A stretch of DNA of 64,000 bases from Bacillus cereus (GTDB lineage Bacteria; Bacillota; Bacilli; Bacillales; Bacillaceae_G), in NCBI RefSeq assembly GCF_025917685.1, contig NZ_CP089518.1, forward strand, positions 597,001-661,000, read 5' to 3'. Positions 35,483 to 44,579 of this stretch are shown here, one piece after another. Both the position numbers and the translations under genes were made by a program. Positions within the stretch are counted from its first letter, which is position 1. Each line of letters opens with the position of its first letter. The notes under the pieces are model-generated. The model did no database searches, was not told the DNA's origin, and saw only the letters and a list, made by a program, of their open reading frames with translations.

Positions 35483-37366
35483 CTATTCAATCGTCTTCAG
35501 TAATAGTTTCTTCAATAATGGTTTAATCTTCAAACGTAAATCTTCAGCGTGATTTGCAACTAAGAAGTGGTGGTTATAAATGTTTTTCATTAATTGATAA
35601 GTTGCTTCTTTCGCTTCGCCTTCTTCGATGAAGATTCCGATTACTTCCATACCACTTTTACGAGCAAGTTTGACAGCTTCATGCGTATCTAAAATACCGT
35701 CTTGTTGATAGTCTAGCGCAGAAGGTTCACCGTCTGTAAAGACAAGTAAGAATTTATGCTTTTCTGGTCTTTTCGCAAGCTTTTCAGAAACGATACGAAT
35801 AATATATCCGTCGCGGTTATCTTCTTCTTCGCGAAGCTGCATAATTTCGGGACCAACGTTTGGCAACGTTGAGTTTTTATACGTTACAACTTCATGGATA
35901 ACGTTCGGTTTATCTTCAGGTTTAGCACTAGAAGCATCTTCCCAAAAGCCGCTAATAGCGTGCGGGATTTTTAAAGATTTCAATGCTTCATGGAATAGGA
36001 CAACACTTTTCTTCGTTTCTTCCATTTTGTTATACATAGAACCAGAGCAGTCCACTAGTAATTGGAATGCAACGTCGAGCTCTTGTGATTCTTGCCCTTT
36101 TTTATAAAACATGCGTGGCTGCTTTTCAGTATAAATACGAAGGAATTTCTTGCGAAGTCTTCCGTAATATTTATCACTATTTGCATTCGTTTTATTTTCA
36201 ATCGTTTTCTCGATAATTTTCTTTAATTCTTTTACATCTTTATTAACGACTGATTTGATAGCTTGGTAATCTTTTTTCTCATCAGCATTTGCTTTGCGAG
36301 CTTCTTTAAATGTATGAGAAGCACCTACATTATACTTACCGTATGCACCCTCGTTTTGGCTAGAAGCGTGTGAAGCTCTTGCTTCTTCTGTATCAGCGCC
36401 ATCAAAGTTGGATTGTGTACTCTTTTGAGAAGTACCTTGTACAGAACCAAGTGCTTGGTCGCCATCTTCTGATTCACGAGCAGTATCGCCCATCATGTTT
36501 GTTTTTGTTCCGCTTTCTAATTCAAAGCGTAAAAAGTTCTCGTTTTCGTTATTTTTATTTTCACGATGCCATGTGGAGAAGCTTTCATCCATTTTGTTTT
36601 TATTGTCATCGTCATCTATGAGCTGCGTATCGTCATTTGCTAAATCTTCAACGCGGCAGTTCTTTTCGTCTGCAATGACAGATAAATAAAGCGGAGCATG
36701 TCCGAAATAATTATTAAGCATATCACTTTCAAGAAGTCCTTCTAAGCGATAGCGAATTTTCTCAACGATATACATAATATCTTCTGTATTACGTGCTTGG
36801 AATGTTTCATGCAAAATTGATTCAATTTGTTCGAAATATTCATTATTAAACATTTCATATTTATCGCTCGTTAATGAAAGATAGCAGAGACAAAATAGAC
36901 GATCACCGTGATAGTTACGAACACGATTGATTTCATTTTGTGAGCCGAAGTAATTGCGATACATTTCTTTTCGGCGTCTGAAAACATGCTTTGTGCCAGG
37001 GCGTAAGTTTTTTACGATTTCCTCAACACGTAAATCTTCTAATAGAACAAATAATTGTGTTAAAAACTTTTTTAGAGGCGATTCTTGTAATTCAATCGCA
37101 TAAGAACGAATTAAAGTCATGTCCGAGTAATGTTTATTACCAAGTGCTTTCAAAAACACTTCGCTTTTTAATCCGATTACTGTATCCTCTTCTTTTCGAT
37201 CATCCCAAAAGTGACTAATGACAACCTTTTTTTCAATTTCGTCGTAGTATGCTTTATAGCCATACTCAAGATAGGCATCGTCTTCTTTTAGAAGAGCATA
37301 CATTAAGTTTTCCATTTGTAGAAACAGCGACGCATCAATTTTTTTGTCACTAAAAATTTGTCTCAT
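35483..37366 (-). CDS. VWA-domain protein of the MoxR-linked (CobT/NorD-like) type
   Basis: A 627-residue cytoplasmic protein. The N-terminal half is helical and of unknown fold. A low-complexity acidic linker follows (about residues 250-350, with DDDDNKNKMDES and ARESEDGDQALG). The C-terminal von Willebrand A domain holds an intact MIDAS motif (DCSGSMYNKM at about residue 438; TDGEPSALD later). It lies 3 bp after its MoxR ATPase partner, the usual pairing for metal-centre assembly or chaperone-like systems. The client is not known here. Confidence 0.85.
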   Translation of the reverse strand: MRQIFSDKKIDASLFLQMENLMYALLKEDDAYLEYGYKAYYDEIEKKVVISHFWDDRKEEDTVIGLKSEVFLKALGNKHYSDMTLIRSYAIELQESPLKKFLTQLFVLLEDLRVEEIVKNLRPGTKHVFRRRKEMYRNYFGSQNEINRVRNYHGDRLFCLCYLSLTSDKYEMFNNEYFEQIESILHETFQARNTEDIMYIVEKIRYRLEGLLESDMLNNYFGHAPLYLSVIADEKNCRVEDLANDDTQLIDDDDNKNKMDESFSTWHRENKNNENENFLRFELESGTKTNMMGDTARESEDGDQALGSVQGTSQKSTQSNFDGADTEEARASHASSQNEGAYGKYNVGASHTFKEARKANADEKKDYQAIKSVVNKDVKELKKIIEKTIENKTNANSDKYYGRLRKKFLRIYTEKQPRMFYKKGQESQELDVAFQLLVDCSGSMYNKMEETKKSVVLFHEALKSLKIPHAISGFWEDASSAKPEDKPNVIHEVVTYKNSTLPNVGPEIMQLREEEDNRDGYIIRIVSEKLAKRPEKHKFLLVFTDGEPSALDYQQDGILDTHEAVKLARKSGMEVIGIFIEEGEAKEATYQLMKNIYNHHFLVANHAEDLRLKIKPLLKKLLLKTIE

Positions 37367-37369
37367 GAA

Positions 37370-38263
37370 TTATCCCTCAAAGAAATAACTTTCTGCTAAT
37401 TCACGGACAGTCATTTGTTCTGTTTCATCGTTTAATTTTGCGATAATACTACGTTCAATTGCACGCATAACAGGAATATATACACCTAAATCACATGCAT
37501 CGATAATGCCACGAATACTAGCCGCTTCTTCACTTACGCGCCCGTCACGAGCTAAAGGCATAAGATCGCTTGCGAATGCAACGAACTTTTCAATTGTTGC
37601 AATATCATTTAATTTTGATTCAGATAGTAATAGTTCTTTTAATGTATCACCCTGAATGTAAGGAACTTCAATAATAACGAAACGGTTTTTTAATGCTTCG
37701 TTTAGTTCACTTGTCCCAACATAACCTTCGTTAATCGCAGCAATTACGCGATATTCGTCATCACCGTATACAACTTCTTGTGTAAATGGGTTTGTAATCA
37801 TTTTACGGTAATCTAGTGCACCGTGAAGAAGTGGTAACGTTTCAGGTTTTGCCATATTGATTTCATCAATATATAGGAAATGACCGTTCTTCATTGCTTT
37901 CATAAGAGGACCGTTAACGAACGTAACTTCAGATGCTCCGTCTTTCGTTTGTAATGTGTTGTATCCTAAAATACCTTCCACATCTAAATCGACAGAACAG
38001 TTAATGCTATGCATTGGTTTTTGGAATAAAGAAGAAAGAGTTTCCGCCAGTACCGTTTTACCACTACCAGTTGGTCCTTTTAGTAGAATGTTTTTACCAA
38101 GTAAAAGTGCTGTAATGGCATCTTCAATAATGCTGTTATCAGATGCTTTATATATTTTCTTTCCAATTAAATGTGCATTTTCGCCAGCTTCTTGTTTATT
38201 TTTTTCGTGAATTGTAGAAAGTTGCTGTTTTAAATCAGCATGTATATGAAATTGTTCTAACAT
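37370..38263 (-). CDS. MoxR-family AAA+ ATPase
   Basis: A 297-residue AAA+ protein. Walker A LLKGPTGSGKTVLAETLS (about residues 60-76), Walker B HFLYIDEINMAKPETLPLLHGALDYR (about 128-153), sensor 1 AAINEGYVGTSELNEALKNRF, and the helix-bundle C terminus of the MoxR clade are present. It presumably remodels a client with the downstream VWA protein. ATG 38263 is chosen since GGTGGG lies just before it; the upstream frame lacks a ribosome site. The two genes form one operon and no third gene (the client) is attached. Confidence 0.88.
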   Translation of the reverse strand: MLEQFHIHADLKQQLSTIHEKNKQEAGENAHLIGKKIYKASDNSIIEDAITALLLGKNILLKGPTGSGKTVLAETLSSLFQKPMHSINCSVDLDVEGILGYNTLQTKDGASEVTFVNGPLMKAMKNGHFLYIDEINMAKPETLPLLHGALDYRKMITNPFTQEVVYGDDEYRVIAAINEGYVGTSELNEALKNRFVIIEVPYIQGDTLKELLLSESKLNDIATIEKFVAFASDLMPLARDGRVSEEAASIRGIIDACDLGVYIPVMRAIERSIIAKLNDETEQMTVRELAESYFFEG

Positions 38264-38365
38264 GTATTTCCCACCTAACATTATTTTCATAAAGTAATAC
38301 ATCTTATGATAACTTGTTTTAATATGGTATGCAAAGAAAAGGAAAGAGAGAAAATGTAAAAGAAA

Positions 38366-38392
38366 AAGCAATCAATATTATATTGATTGCTT
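38366..38392 (-). terminator. Hairpin at the end of cls
   Basis: A 12-bp stem (AAGCAATCAATA with TATTGATTGCTT) and a 3-nt loop. The U run on the minus strand is short, so its efficiency is uncertain. Confidence 0.65.
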
Positions 38393-39920
38393 ATAGTAAA
38401 GGAGAAATGAGTCGCATGAAAGACTCTAATATTCGTTTTTTGATACTTCTTTTTTGGAACGAGTTCCATTTAATTTCAGTGGAATGCTTAAAGTCTTCTT
38501 CAAAATCATGTTTAATATCATGAACGGTTTCGGATTCATAAAGTACACTAATAATTTCATAATTTAATTCAAAGCTACGTACATCCATATTTGCTGTTCC
38601 AATTGTCGCTATTTTATCATCAACGAGTACAATTTTCGCATGCATAAAACCATCTTTATAACTGTAAATGGAAGCACCAGCTTTTAAAAGTGGAGTGAAA
38701 TAGGATTGAGATGCTTGATCACTAATAATACTATCACTTTTACCTGGATATAAAATGCGTACATCTATGCCGGAAATTGCACTTAAGCGTAATAATGTTA
38801 AAGTTTCTTGATCTGGAATAAAGTATGGTGTAGCGATCCAAATAGATTTTTTAGCAGATCCCATAACAGCTAGTAATGTATTACGAATACTTTTATCATC
38901 TGAGCTTGGTCCACTTGCTACAATTTGCACCGCACCTGCTGCATCCAGAATTTCTTTTCCTGGGAAGTATTGTCTATTCATAAATTGATCCCAAGAATAA
39001 GTATTCAATCCACTAGACGCATAGAGCCAATCTTCTAGAAAGATTGCTTGTAATTTATATAATGCTTTTCCTTCTATTTTTAAATGACTGTCTCGCCAAA
39101 CGGGGAATTTTTTTGAGCGGCCAAGATACTCATCACCGACGTTGAGTCCCCCGGTAAAACCAATTTCTCCATCTACAATAACGATTTTTCGATGGTTACG
39201 ATAATTGACCGTTTCAAGTAACCAAGCTGAAAAAATAGGGTCAAATTCTATAATTTCAATTCCAGCTTCTTTCATAGGCTGTAAAAAGCGTCTTCTTAAC
39301 GTGTTACTTCCGAGTCCATCATAAAGGAAGCGTACAATAACACCGTCTTTTGCCTTCTTTATTAAAGCATCCCGAACTTTTGTACCAATTTCATCAGATT
39401 TATAAATATAGTATTGAATATGTATATGGTGTTTTGCATGCTCAATAGCTTGCAGAATTTCTGAAAATGTTTGATCTCCGTTTGTTAAAAGCTTTGTGGT
39501 CGTTCTATCTGCGGCAGGACCGCCTCCAAACTTTTGTACGACTTCTGTTAAATGTACGGAACGTTCATGTAAAGGAACTGTGAGTGACAATTCTAGTCGT
39601 CTTCCTTCTAATATTTCACGGAATAATTTTCTTTGTTCTTCTGAGCGGTGGAGATGTTTTTTTCTTCTCCAACGGCTACGCCCAAAAATAGAGTATAAAA
39701 GCACACCGACAACAGGAAGAAGTGCTAATACTAAAAACCACGCTAGGGTGCTTTGCGGGGATCTATTTTCGATAAAAATAACGAATGAAATTCCTACGAT
39801 TGTAATAGACCATAGGACACCCACAAATGTATATAGCGAAATAACCGATGTATTTAAAAGGAAAAGAACGATAGATACAATTGTAAATATTAATAATAAT
39901 TGAATGATAGGCTTCTTCAT
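38391..39920 (-). CDS. cls: Cardiolipin synthase
   Basis: A 509-residue phospholipase-D-superfamily enzyme that joins two phosphatidylglycerols into cardiolipin at the membrane. Two N-terminal membrane helices (about residues 7-60) are followed by two HKD motifs, HRKIVIVDG (about 240) and HAKIVLVDD (about 427). ISDQASQSYFTPLLKAGASIY and GTANMDVRSFELNYEI are also typical. Intact length for the family. A single gene; no neighbour points to a special role. Confidence 0.94.
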   Translation of the reverse strand: MKKPIIQLLLIFTIVSIVLFLLNTSVISLYTFVGVLWSITIVGISFVIFIENRSPQSTLAWFLVLALLPVVGVLLYSIFGRSRWRRKKHLHRSEEQRKLFREILEGRRLELSLTVPLHERSVHLTEVVQKFGGGPAADRTTTKLLTNGDQTFSEILQAIEHAKHHIHIQYYIYKSDEIGTKVRDALIKKAKDGVIVRFLYDGLGSNTLRRRFLQPMKEAGIEIIEFDPIFSAWLLETVNYRNHRKIVIVDGEIGFTGGLNVGDEYLGRSKKFPVWRDSHLKIEGKALYKLQAIFLEDWLYASSGLNTYSWDQFMNRQYFPGKEILDAAGAVQIVASGPSSDDKSIRNTLLAVMGSAKKSIWIATPYFIPDQETLTLLRLSAISGIDVRILYPGKSDSIISDQASQSYFTPLLKAGASIYSYKDGFMHAKIVLVDDKIATIGTANMDVRSFELNYEIISVLYESETVHDIKHDFEEDFKHSTEIKWNSFQKRSIKKRILESFMRLISPLL

Positions 39921-40077
39921 TTCTATAAAATTCCTCTAATCTTTCTTAAATATAGACTTCTTATATAAAAGGTGTAATCCGACATTCTTATTATAAAGCG
40001 TTTTGTTTTTTTTACAAAATATAGACATTTTCCCCATGCTTTCCGCATTTGTCCTACATACAGTATATTGTTACGTT

Positions 40078-40110
40078 TTTATCCCGCTATTTGCTGGTTA
40101 ATGATCAGTG
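40078..40110 (+). repeat. Fragment of a bcr1-type repeat
   Basis: TTTATCCCGCTATTTG is the exact left end of bcr1 at 40707, then after a short gap ATCAGTG matches a piece of its right half. It appears to be a strongly deleted copy and is close to the full one. Confidence 0.5.
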
Positions 40111-40154
40111 TAGGAGGGACAAAAATCTTGTCCCTTATATAGGAAAGGGAATGA

Positions 40155-40232
40155 GGTTTCTTTCCTGGATTTGTAGCAGGTGCATTATGAAGCCCAGGAT
40201 ATGGTTATCCATATTACGCGGATTCTTATTAA
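40155..40232 (+). pseudogene. Decayed relative of the His/Gly-rich gene
   Basis: One frame reads GFFPGFVAGAL, stop, SPGYGYPYYADSY, stop. GFFPG and AGAL match GGGFFPG and TAGAL of the downstream protein, and the PGYGYPYY tail resembles its proline/tyrosine-rich end. The 5' part is lost and a stop interrupts the frame, so this is probably the remnant of a tandem duplicate. Confidence 0.55.
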
Positions 40233-40261
40233 GGTGAGAAAATGGAAAGGAGAGGGGAATA

Positions 40262-40582
40262 ATGAATTATATAGAAAATAACGGATTGTATTATCGTCAT
40301 AATCATGGAGGACACCATCATAATGGCGGGCATAATCACCATGGTGGACACAATCATTATGATTATCATCATCATCATCACGGTGGTGGATGGGGTGGCG
40401 GCTCGTGGGGCGGAGGATTTTTCCCAGGAAGTTTTGCTGGAGGCATGTTAGGTGGGCTTACAGCTGGCGCATTAACGGGTGCAGCAGGTGGAGGCTACTA
40501 TCCAGCACCGTACCCAGTAACATATCCAGCACCATATCCAATGCCATACCCGGGTTATCAGCAAATACCATATCAGTATTAA
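40262..40582 (+). CDS. Histidine/glycine-rich small protein of unknown function
   Basis: A 106-residue low-complexity protein in three parts: a His/Gly/Asn-rich stretch (residues about 13-45, GGHHHNGG repeats and HHHHH), a glycine-rich hydrophobic segment (GGGSWGGGFFPGSFAGGMLGG), and a proline/tyrosine-rich tail (PAPYPMPYPG). The composition suggests metal binding or a structural spore or surface role; none is established. GGAAAGGAGAGGGG precedes the ATG. It is followed by a clear terminator. Confidence 0.7.
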   Translation: MNYIENNGLYYRHNHGGHHHNGGHNHHGGHNHYDYHHHHHGGGWGGGSWGGGFFPGSFAGGMLGGLTAGALTGAAGGGYYPAPYPVTYPAPYPMPYPGYQQIPYQY

Positions 40583-40584
40583 AT

Positions 40585-40608
40585 TAAAAAAGAGGATATC
40601 CTCTTTTT
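40585..40608 (+). terminator. Intrinsic terminator after the His/Gly-rich gene
   Basis: AAAAAAGAGGA and TCCTCTTTTTT form an 11-bp stem with almost no loop (TA), followed by T. Confidence 0.8.
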
Positions 40609-40706
40609 TAGTTTAATACTATATTTATAAAATTCTTCCAAAATTAAGGTGAAAATATGTTAATATTTTGTTATTGTAATTCAGTATATTAAATGCAAAT
40701 TTTGAT

Positions 40707-40861
40707 TTTATCCCGCTATTTGTGGGCAATAAAACTCCCACCTCAAAATTCAGCTGGAACAAAGAAGTTAGGTGGAAGCCCAGCTTCCCGTAAACGCCTG
40801 ATTGGTGAAGACTAATAATCAGTGGATGATGAACCCCCCACTGATTAAAGTTTCACTTTAT
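40707..40861 (+). mobile_element. bcr1 repeat (full length, about 155 bp)
   Basis: The element runs between direct repeats TTTAT (40707-40711 and 40857-40861), starting CCCGCTATTTGTGGGCAATA and ending near CACTGATTAAAGTTTCAC. The 155-bp size and TTTAT flanks are the described hallmarks of bcr1, a non-coding mobile-like repeat found across the B. cereus group. It encodes no protein and would need a transposase in trans. It can fold into an extended structure (ATCAGTGG with CCACTGAT at 40818-40845). Confidence 0.9.
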
Positions 40862-41269
40862 ATTATTATTCGTGAATAGTTGCATTTTATATTTTAATCT
40901 CTATTTCATTATGTATCGGCAGTTAGATTTACATCTTAACATCTCATAAAATAAAAGAGATTAGGTGTGAGGCCACATTAATAGGGAGTAGAGGCTAATA
41001 TTGATGAAATTGTCACTTTAAAAATTAAAAGAATGTAAGAGAATACGGTATAATAAGTTTAGATAAACAGAGAGATGAGAAGCTTCTACTATCATTAAAA
41101 TGGCACCATATTGCTTTTTTTATAAATAATATTATGTTATTTTAATCGGCCTATTTAGAAAGAATTTGTGATTTATGTAAAGGCATATTGTTAGAAAATG
41201 AAATATCTCTATTTCTATGAAGAGAAACGAGTTGTGTTTTAGTCAGATAGGAAGCAAGGAGAGATGCGC
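40862..41269. other. Leader/intergenic region upstream of the GGDEF-EAL gene
   Basis: No gene is seen in 400 bases. It includes AATCTCT...AGAGATT (40897-40965, long-range pair), a candidate -10 TATAAT at 41049, and then about 210 bases of possible 5' leader. No known riboswitch fold could be recognised; I looked for c-di-GMP types. Confidence 0.45.
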
Positions 41270-42973
41270 ATGCTAGAACAAAGAGGTCATGCATTATATG
41301 ACTCTTCATTGCGAGATTTAAAATTAGCATTAGATGAGTCTTCAATTGTTGCTATTACAGACCGAAATGGTCGTATTACATATGTGAATGATAAATTTTG
41401 TAAAATCTCAAAATATAAAAGAGAAGAGTTAATAGGAAAAGATCACCGTATTTTAAATTCTGGATATCATCCGAAAGCATTTTTTCAAATTTTATGGAAG
41501 CGTATTTTGAGTGGGAAAGTTTGGACGGGGGAAATTCGAAATCAAGCAAAAGATGGTACGTATTATTGGGTTAAAACAACAATTGTTCCATTTCTAAATG
41601 AAAAGGGTGAACCCTATCAATTTATTGCAATTCGAAATGATATAAGTAGTAGGAAAGAAGCAGAACAAAGATTACGATTAAGCGAAAGTCGTTATAGGGA
41701 ACTTGCTTATCACGATGCGTTAACAAGTTTACCAAACCGTTTACAGTTAATTACGACTGTAAATAAGATGATTGCAGAGAAAATAGAGTTTGGCATGATT
41801 TACTTTGATTTAGATCGTTTTAAATTAGTGAATGATACGTTAGGTCATATGATAGGAGATTTACTTTTAAGCGAAGTTGCTTCACGGTTGCATTATGTGC
41901 TAGGAGAGAAAGATGTTCTGGCTAGGCTGGGTGGCGACGAATTTGTGTTGTTAACAAAAACTCATACACATGATGAGATGGGGCAGTTAGCGACATCGGT
42001 ATTGTCATGCTTTCAAGCGCCATTTATGCTTGAAGGTCATGAAGTATATATTTCAGCTAGTCTAGGACTTTGTTCCTATCCGCAAGATGGAAAAGACGTT
42101 GAAACGTTATTGAAAAATTCGGATTTAGCCATGTACAGTGCAAAAGAGCAAGGAAGAAATGCGGTGTGCTTCTTTACAGATGAATTACGTGCGAAAATAA
42201 ACCGTAGAATGAAAATAGAATTTGCTTTGCAAAAAGCAATTCGTGACGAAGAATTAAAAGTGGCATTACAGCCTATTATTGATTTGAAAACAAAGAAATG
42301 TACTGGTATTGAAGCTTTAGTACGTTGTAATACAGAAGAAGGACCTATTTCACCAAGTGAATTTATACCTGTAGCTGAAGAGTGTGGACTTATTATAAAA
42401 CTAGGAGACTGGGTACTAGAAAAGTCATGTCGACTGTTTAAAACTTTACCAGAGTATCAAGAGGGACTGAAGTTATCTGTTAATTTATCAATGCAACAAT
42501 TGATGCAAAAGCGATTTATTTTATCTGTTCGTAGTATATTGAAGCGCACAGGATTTTCACCAAATCGTTTAATATTAGAAATAACAGAAAGTATAGCTGT
42601 ACGTCATTTTGATTATATTATTGCTACATTACAAGAATTAAGAAGTATGGGGATTTTAATCGCTTTAGACGATTTCGGAACAGGGTATTCCTCATTATAT
42701 TATTTAAAAAAACTCCCACTTGATATTGTGAAAATTGATCGTAATTTTATTCGTGAGTTTCATTATGATCACGCACAACCTGAGCGAACGATTGTAAAAT
42801 CGGTTATTGAGATTGCCCATAGTTTAAATTTATTAGTGGTTGCTGAAGGGGTAGAAACGGTAGAACAAGAAGGTTTATTACAATCAATGGGTTGTGATTT
42901 TGTGCAAGGTTTTTATTATGCAAAACCGCTAGATGTAGGTGAACTAAAAGAAAAGTTATTAACTGATTTTTAA
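41270..42973 (+). CDS. PAS-GGDEF-EAL cyclic-di-GMP turnover protein
   Basis: A 567-residue cytoplasmic protein. An N-terminal PAS domain with PAC motif (about residues 14-130, [21 protein letters not shown]) is followed by a diguanylate cyclase domain with intact RLGGDEF (about 221) and a phosphodiesterase domain with EALVRC (about 347) and [17 protein letters not shown]. Both catalytic motifs are complete, so it may make and break c-di-GMP. No membrane segment is seen, so the signal is probably internal. ATG 41270 follows AAGGAGAG by 6 bp; ATG 41264 abuts it. Confidence 0.93.
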   Translation: MLEQRGHALYDSSLRDLKLALDESSIVAITDRNGRITYVNDKFCKISKYKREELIGKDHRILNSGYHPKAFFQILWKRILSGKVWTGEIRNQAKDGTYYWVKTTIVPFLNEKGEPYQFIAIRNDISSRKEAEQRLRLSESRYRELAYHDALTSLPNRLQLITTVNKMIAEKIEFGMIYFDLDRFKLVNDTLGHMIGDLLLSEVASRLHYVLGEKDVLARLGGDEFVLLTKTHTHDEMGQLATSVLSCFQAPFMLEGHEVYISASLGLCSYPQDGKDVETLLKNSDLAMYSAKEQGRNAVCFFTDELRAKINRRMKIEFALQKAIRDEELKVALQPIIDLKTKKCTGIEALVRCNTEEGPISPSEFIPVAEECGLIIKLGDWVLEKSCRLFKTLPEYQEGLKLSVNLSMQQLMQKRFILSVRSILKRTGFSPNRLILEITESIAVRHFDYIIATLQELRSMGILIALDDFGTGYSSLYYLKKLPLDIVKIDRNFIREFHYDHAQPERTIVKSVIEIAHSLNLLVVAEGVETVEQEGLLQSMGCDFVQGFYYAKPLDVGELKEKLLTDF

Positions 42974-42974
42974 T

Positions 42975-43006
42975 AAAAAAAGAGAAGCGGAATGCTTCTC
43001 TTTTTT
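42975..43006. terminator. Bidirectional terminator
   Basis: AAAAAAGAGAAGC and GCTTCTCTTTTTT form a 13-bp stem between the GGDEF-EAL gene and the convergent amino-acid transporter gene. Confidence 0.88.
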
Positions 43007-43007
43007 A

Positions 43008-44402
43008 TTATTTTTTTTGTGAATCTTTCATTAAAATTGGATAAAGAATAAGGCCTAATACAAACAACCCAATTCCTAAGAAGAAAGTTTTTAAATCAGC
43101 AGTTCCTGTTTTAATAACCCAAATGGAATATAAAAATGCTAGTGCAGTAATGATACCATCTTTTATGCGAGATCCAGGCATTATGTCATACGTTTCGCCC
43201 GTAATAACTAATTTTAATTGATACAAGGTAGAAACAAGGTAGGGGATTAAATATGCTAATGTCGCTACAACAATAGCGAAATTATATGCTTCTGAAACCG
43301 TACCAGAAATCGTTGAAAATAAGAAAATTTGTGTCATTACATTTGTAATAAATAATGATTTTGAAGGACTGCCTTTTTTATTTGTTTTTCCGAAGAACTT
43401 AGGGAAAAGCCCATTTTTTGCTGCTTGGTAAGGTACTTCTGAGCTAACAACGATCCAGCCTACAGTAGAGCCGAATAAAGATACGAGTGCAAGTAAGGCC
43501 ATTATATAAGCACCTTTACTACCAATTGCTAAATTTAATGCATCTACTAATGGCTTTTGAGACTCTTTTAAAACATCTTGCGGAAGAGCGCCCATTGTTA
43601 GTAGAGTAATTGCCATGTAAATAAGAAGAGCAATAATTAATCCGAAAATCGTTGCTTTTTTAACATCACGCTGAGATTTTGCACGATTAGAAAGCATAAC
43701 TGCTGACTCAATACCGATAAACGCCCAAAGTGTTGCAATAGCCGCTGAATTTATTTGTCCACCTAATGAAATGGCTTGTCCAGATTCATTCATAAATGTT
43801 TGACCGTCTCCGAAATTAGAGGCATTGAAAATGAATAATGTGATTACAATAAACATTGTAAATCCGATGATTTTTGCAATGGTAGCAAGAAGATTCATAT
43901 TACCAGCGCGATCAATATTTTGAGATAGAATATATTGAATACCCCATAACATAAGGCTACATACGAGGAAAGTTAACCCTTTTCCAAGTTCTAGTGAAAA
44001 TCCATTTATTGAAAAGAGAATTTGCTTACTTTGTAAAATAGGAAAGAAGGTTGATAAATATCCTGCAAAGGAAATAATTACAGATGCTGTAGCAGCCCAG
44101 TTAGCAGCCCAATATCCCCAAGCCATACTATAACCTGCAACTTTACCTGCCTTTTTGGATGTAAACATTGCTTGGGCATAACTTTGTGGTCCGGCTTTTA
44201 ATTCTGGTTTTCGAATTGCTAAATTTCCAAATACGAGTGCAATCATAAATACGCCAAGTCCTGTAATACTCCATGCAAGTGTAGAACCCATTGGACCTGA
44301 TACGTGTGCTAAATTTGCTGGGAGCATAAATACGCCACCGCCAACCATATTCCCGATAACAAAAGCTGTTAAAACCCATAATCCCCATTTTTTCGTTTCC
44401 AT
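43008..44402 (-). CDS. APC-family amino-acid transporter/antiporter, predicted histidine-regulated
   Basis: A 464-residue protein with about 12 membrane segments. It opens with LWVLTAFVIGNMVGGGVFMLPANLAHVSGPMGSTLAW (substrate-loop GNMVGGGVF, basic amino-acid/polyamine antiporter branch, as ArcD/LysP-like), then ATLWAFIGIESAVMLSNRA and EVPYQAAKNGLFPKFFGK. This would normally be annotated as an arginine/ornithine antiporter. The upstream leader has four consecutive His codons in a stop-terminated small ORF, so histidine (or histidine exchange) is a better guess for the substrate. AAAGGAG precedes the ATG. Confidence 0.87.
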   Translation of the reverse strand: METKKWGLWVLTAFVIGNMVGGGVFMLPANLAHVSGPMGSTLAWSITGLGVFMIALVFGNLAIRKPELKAGPQSYAQAMFTSKKAGKVAGYSMAWGYWAANWAATASVIISFAGYLSTFFPILQSKQILFSINGFSLELGKGLTFLVCSLMLWGIQYILSQNIDRAGNMNLLATIAKIIGFTMFIVITLFIFNASNFGDGQTFMNESGQAISLGGQINSAAIATLWAFIGIESAVMLSNRAKSQRDVKKATIFGLIIALLIYMAITLLTMGALPQDVLKESQKPLVDALNLAIGSKGAYIMALLALVSLFGSTVGWIVVSSEVPYQAAKNGLFPKFFGKTNKKGSPSKSLFITNVMTQIFLFSTISGTVSEAYNFAIVVATLAYLIPYLVSTLYQLKLVITGETYDIMPGSRIKDGIITALAFLYSIWVIKTGTADLKTFFLGIGLFVLGLILYPILMKDSQKK

Positions 44403-44470
44403 TTTTGTTAACTCCTTTGTAGTAAGATTTGCTTAAACATCATTTTTTACTAGCTTTTTGGCAATAAAAA

Positions 44471-44507
44471 AAGAGCCATGTAGATAAAAAATACCTACAT
44501 GGCTCTT
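44471..44507 (-). terminator. Attenuator terminator hairpin before the APC transporter
   Basis: On the minus strand, a perfect 13-bp stem (AAGAGCCATGTAG with CTACATGGCTCTT), an 11-nt loop and a U-rich tail form an intrinsic terminator in the leader, 69 bases before the transporter start. Its 5' arm (with GUAGGUA) can pair with the preceding hairpin strand UACCUAC, which would prevent termination. Confidence 0.85.
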
Positions 44508-44514
44508 TGCCAAA

Positions 44515-44579
44515 GCGTAGGTACAACGGGAATAACCCTTGTACCTACGCGTAATTTTTCCGCTAGGTTTCAAGGGTTA
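44515..44579 (-). promoter_or_regulatory. Competing RNA strands of the putative histidine attenuator
   Basis: Directly after the leader-peptide stop, RNA strand A (AACCCUUGAAACCUAGCG, 44578-44561) and strand C (UUGUACCUACGC, 44526-44515) are near copies. Both can pair with strand B (GCGUAGGUACAAGGG, 44550-44536). B:C is a 12-bp stem extended by a CCC/GGG pairing. A:B would release C to pair with the terminator's first arm. This is the ordered set needed for ribosome-controlled attenuation. Confidence 0.75.

Larger units (their letters stand above)
39921..40261. other. Intergenic region between cls and the His/Gly-rich gene
   Basis: These 341 bases hold a bcr1-like fragment (40078-40110), a GGGAC...GTCCC hairpin (40116-40134) and the decayed coding remnant at 40155-40232. 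No intact gene is seen. Confidence 0.6.

Noticed and set aside
38263..38371. Longer N-terminus for the MoxR ATPase (36 extra residues)
   Set aside because: The extra segment is AT-rich and hydrophobic in a random way, without a ribosome site; GGTGGG before ATG 38263 decides the start.
40870..41060. Possible riboswitch (lysine or c-di-GMP type) before the GGDEF gene
   Set aside because: GGTGTGAGGCC and GTAGAGGCT looked suggestive, but I could not build either consensus core or a terminator or sequester stem.
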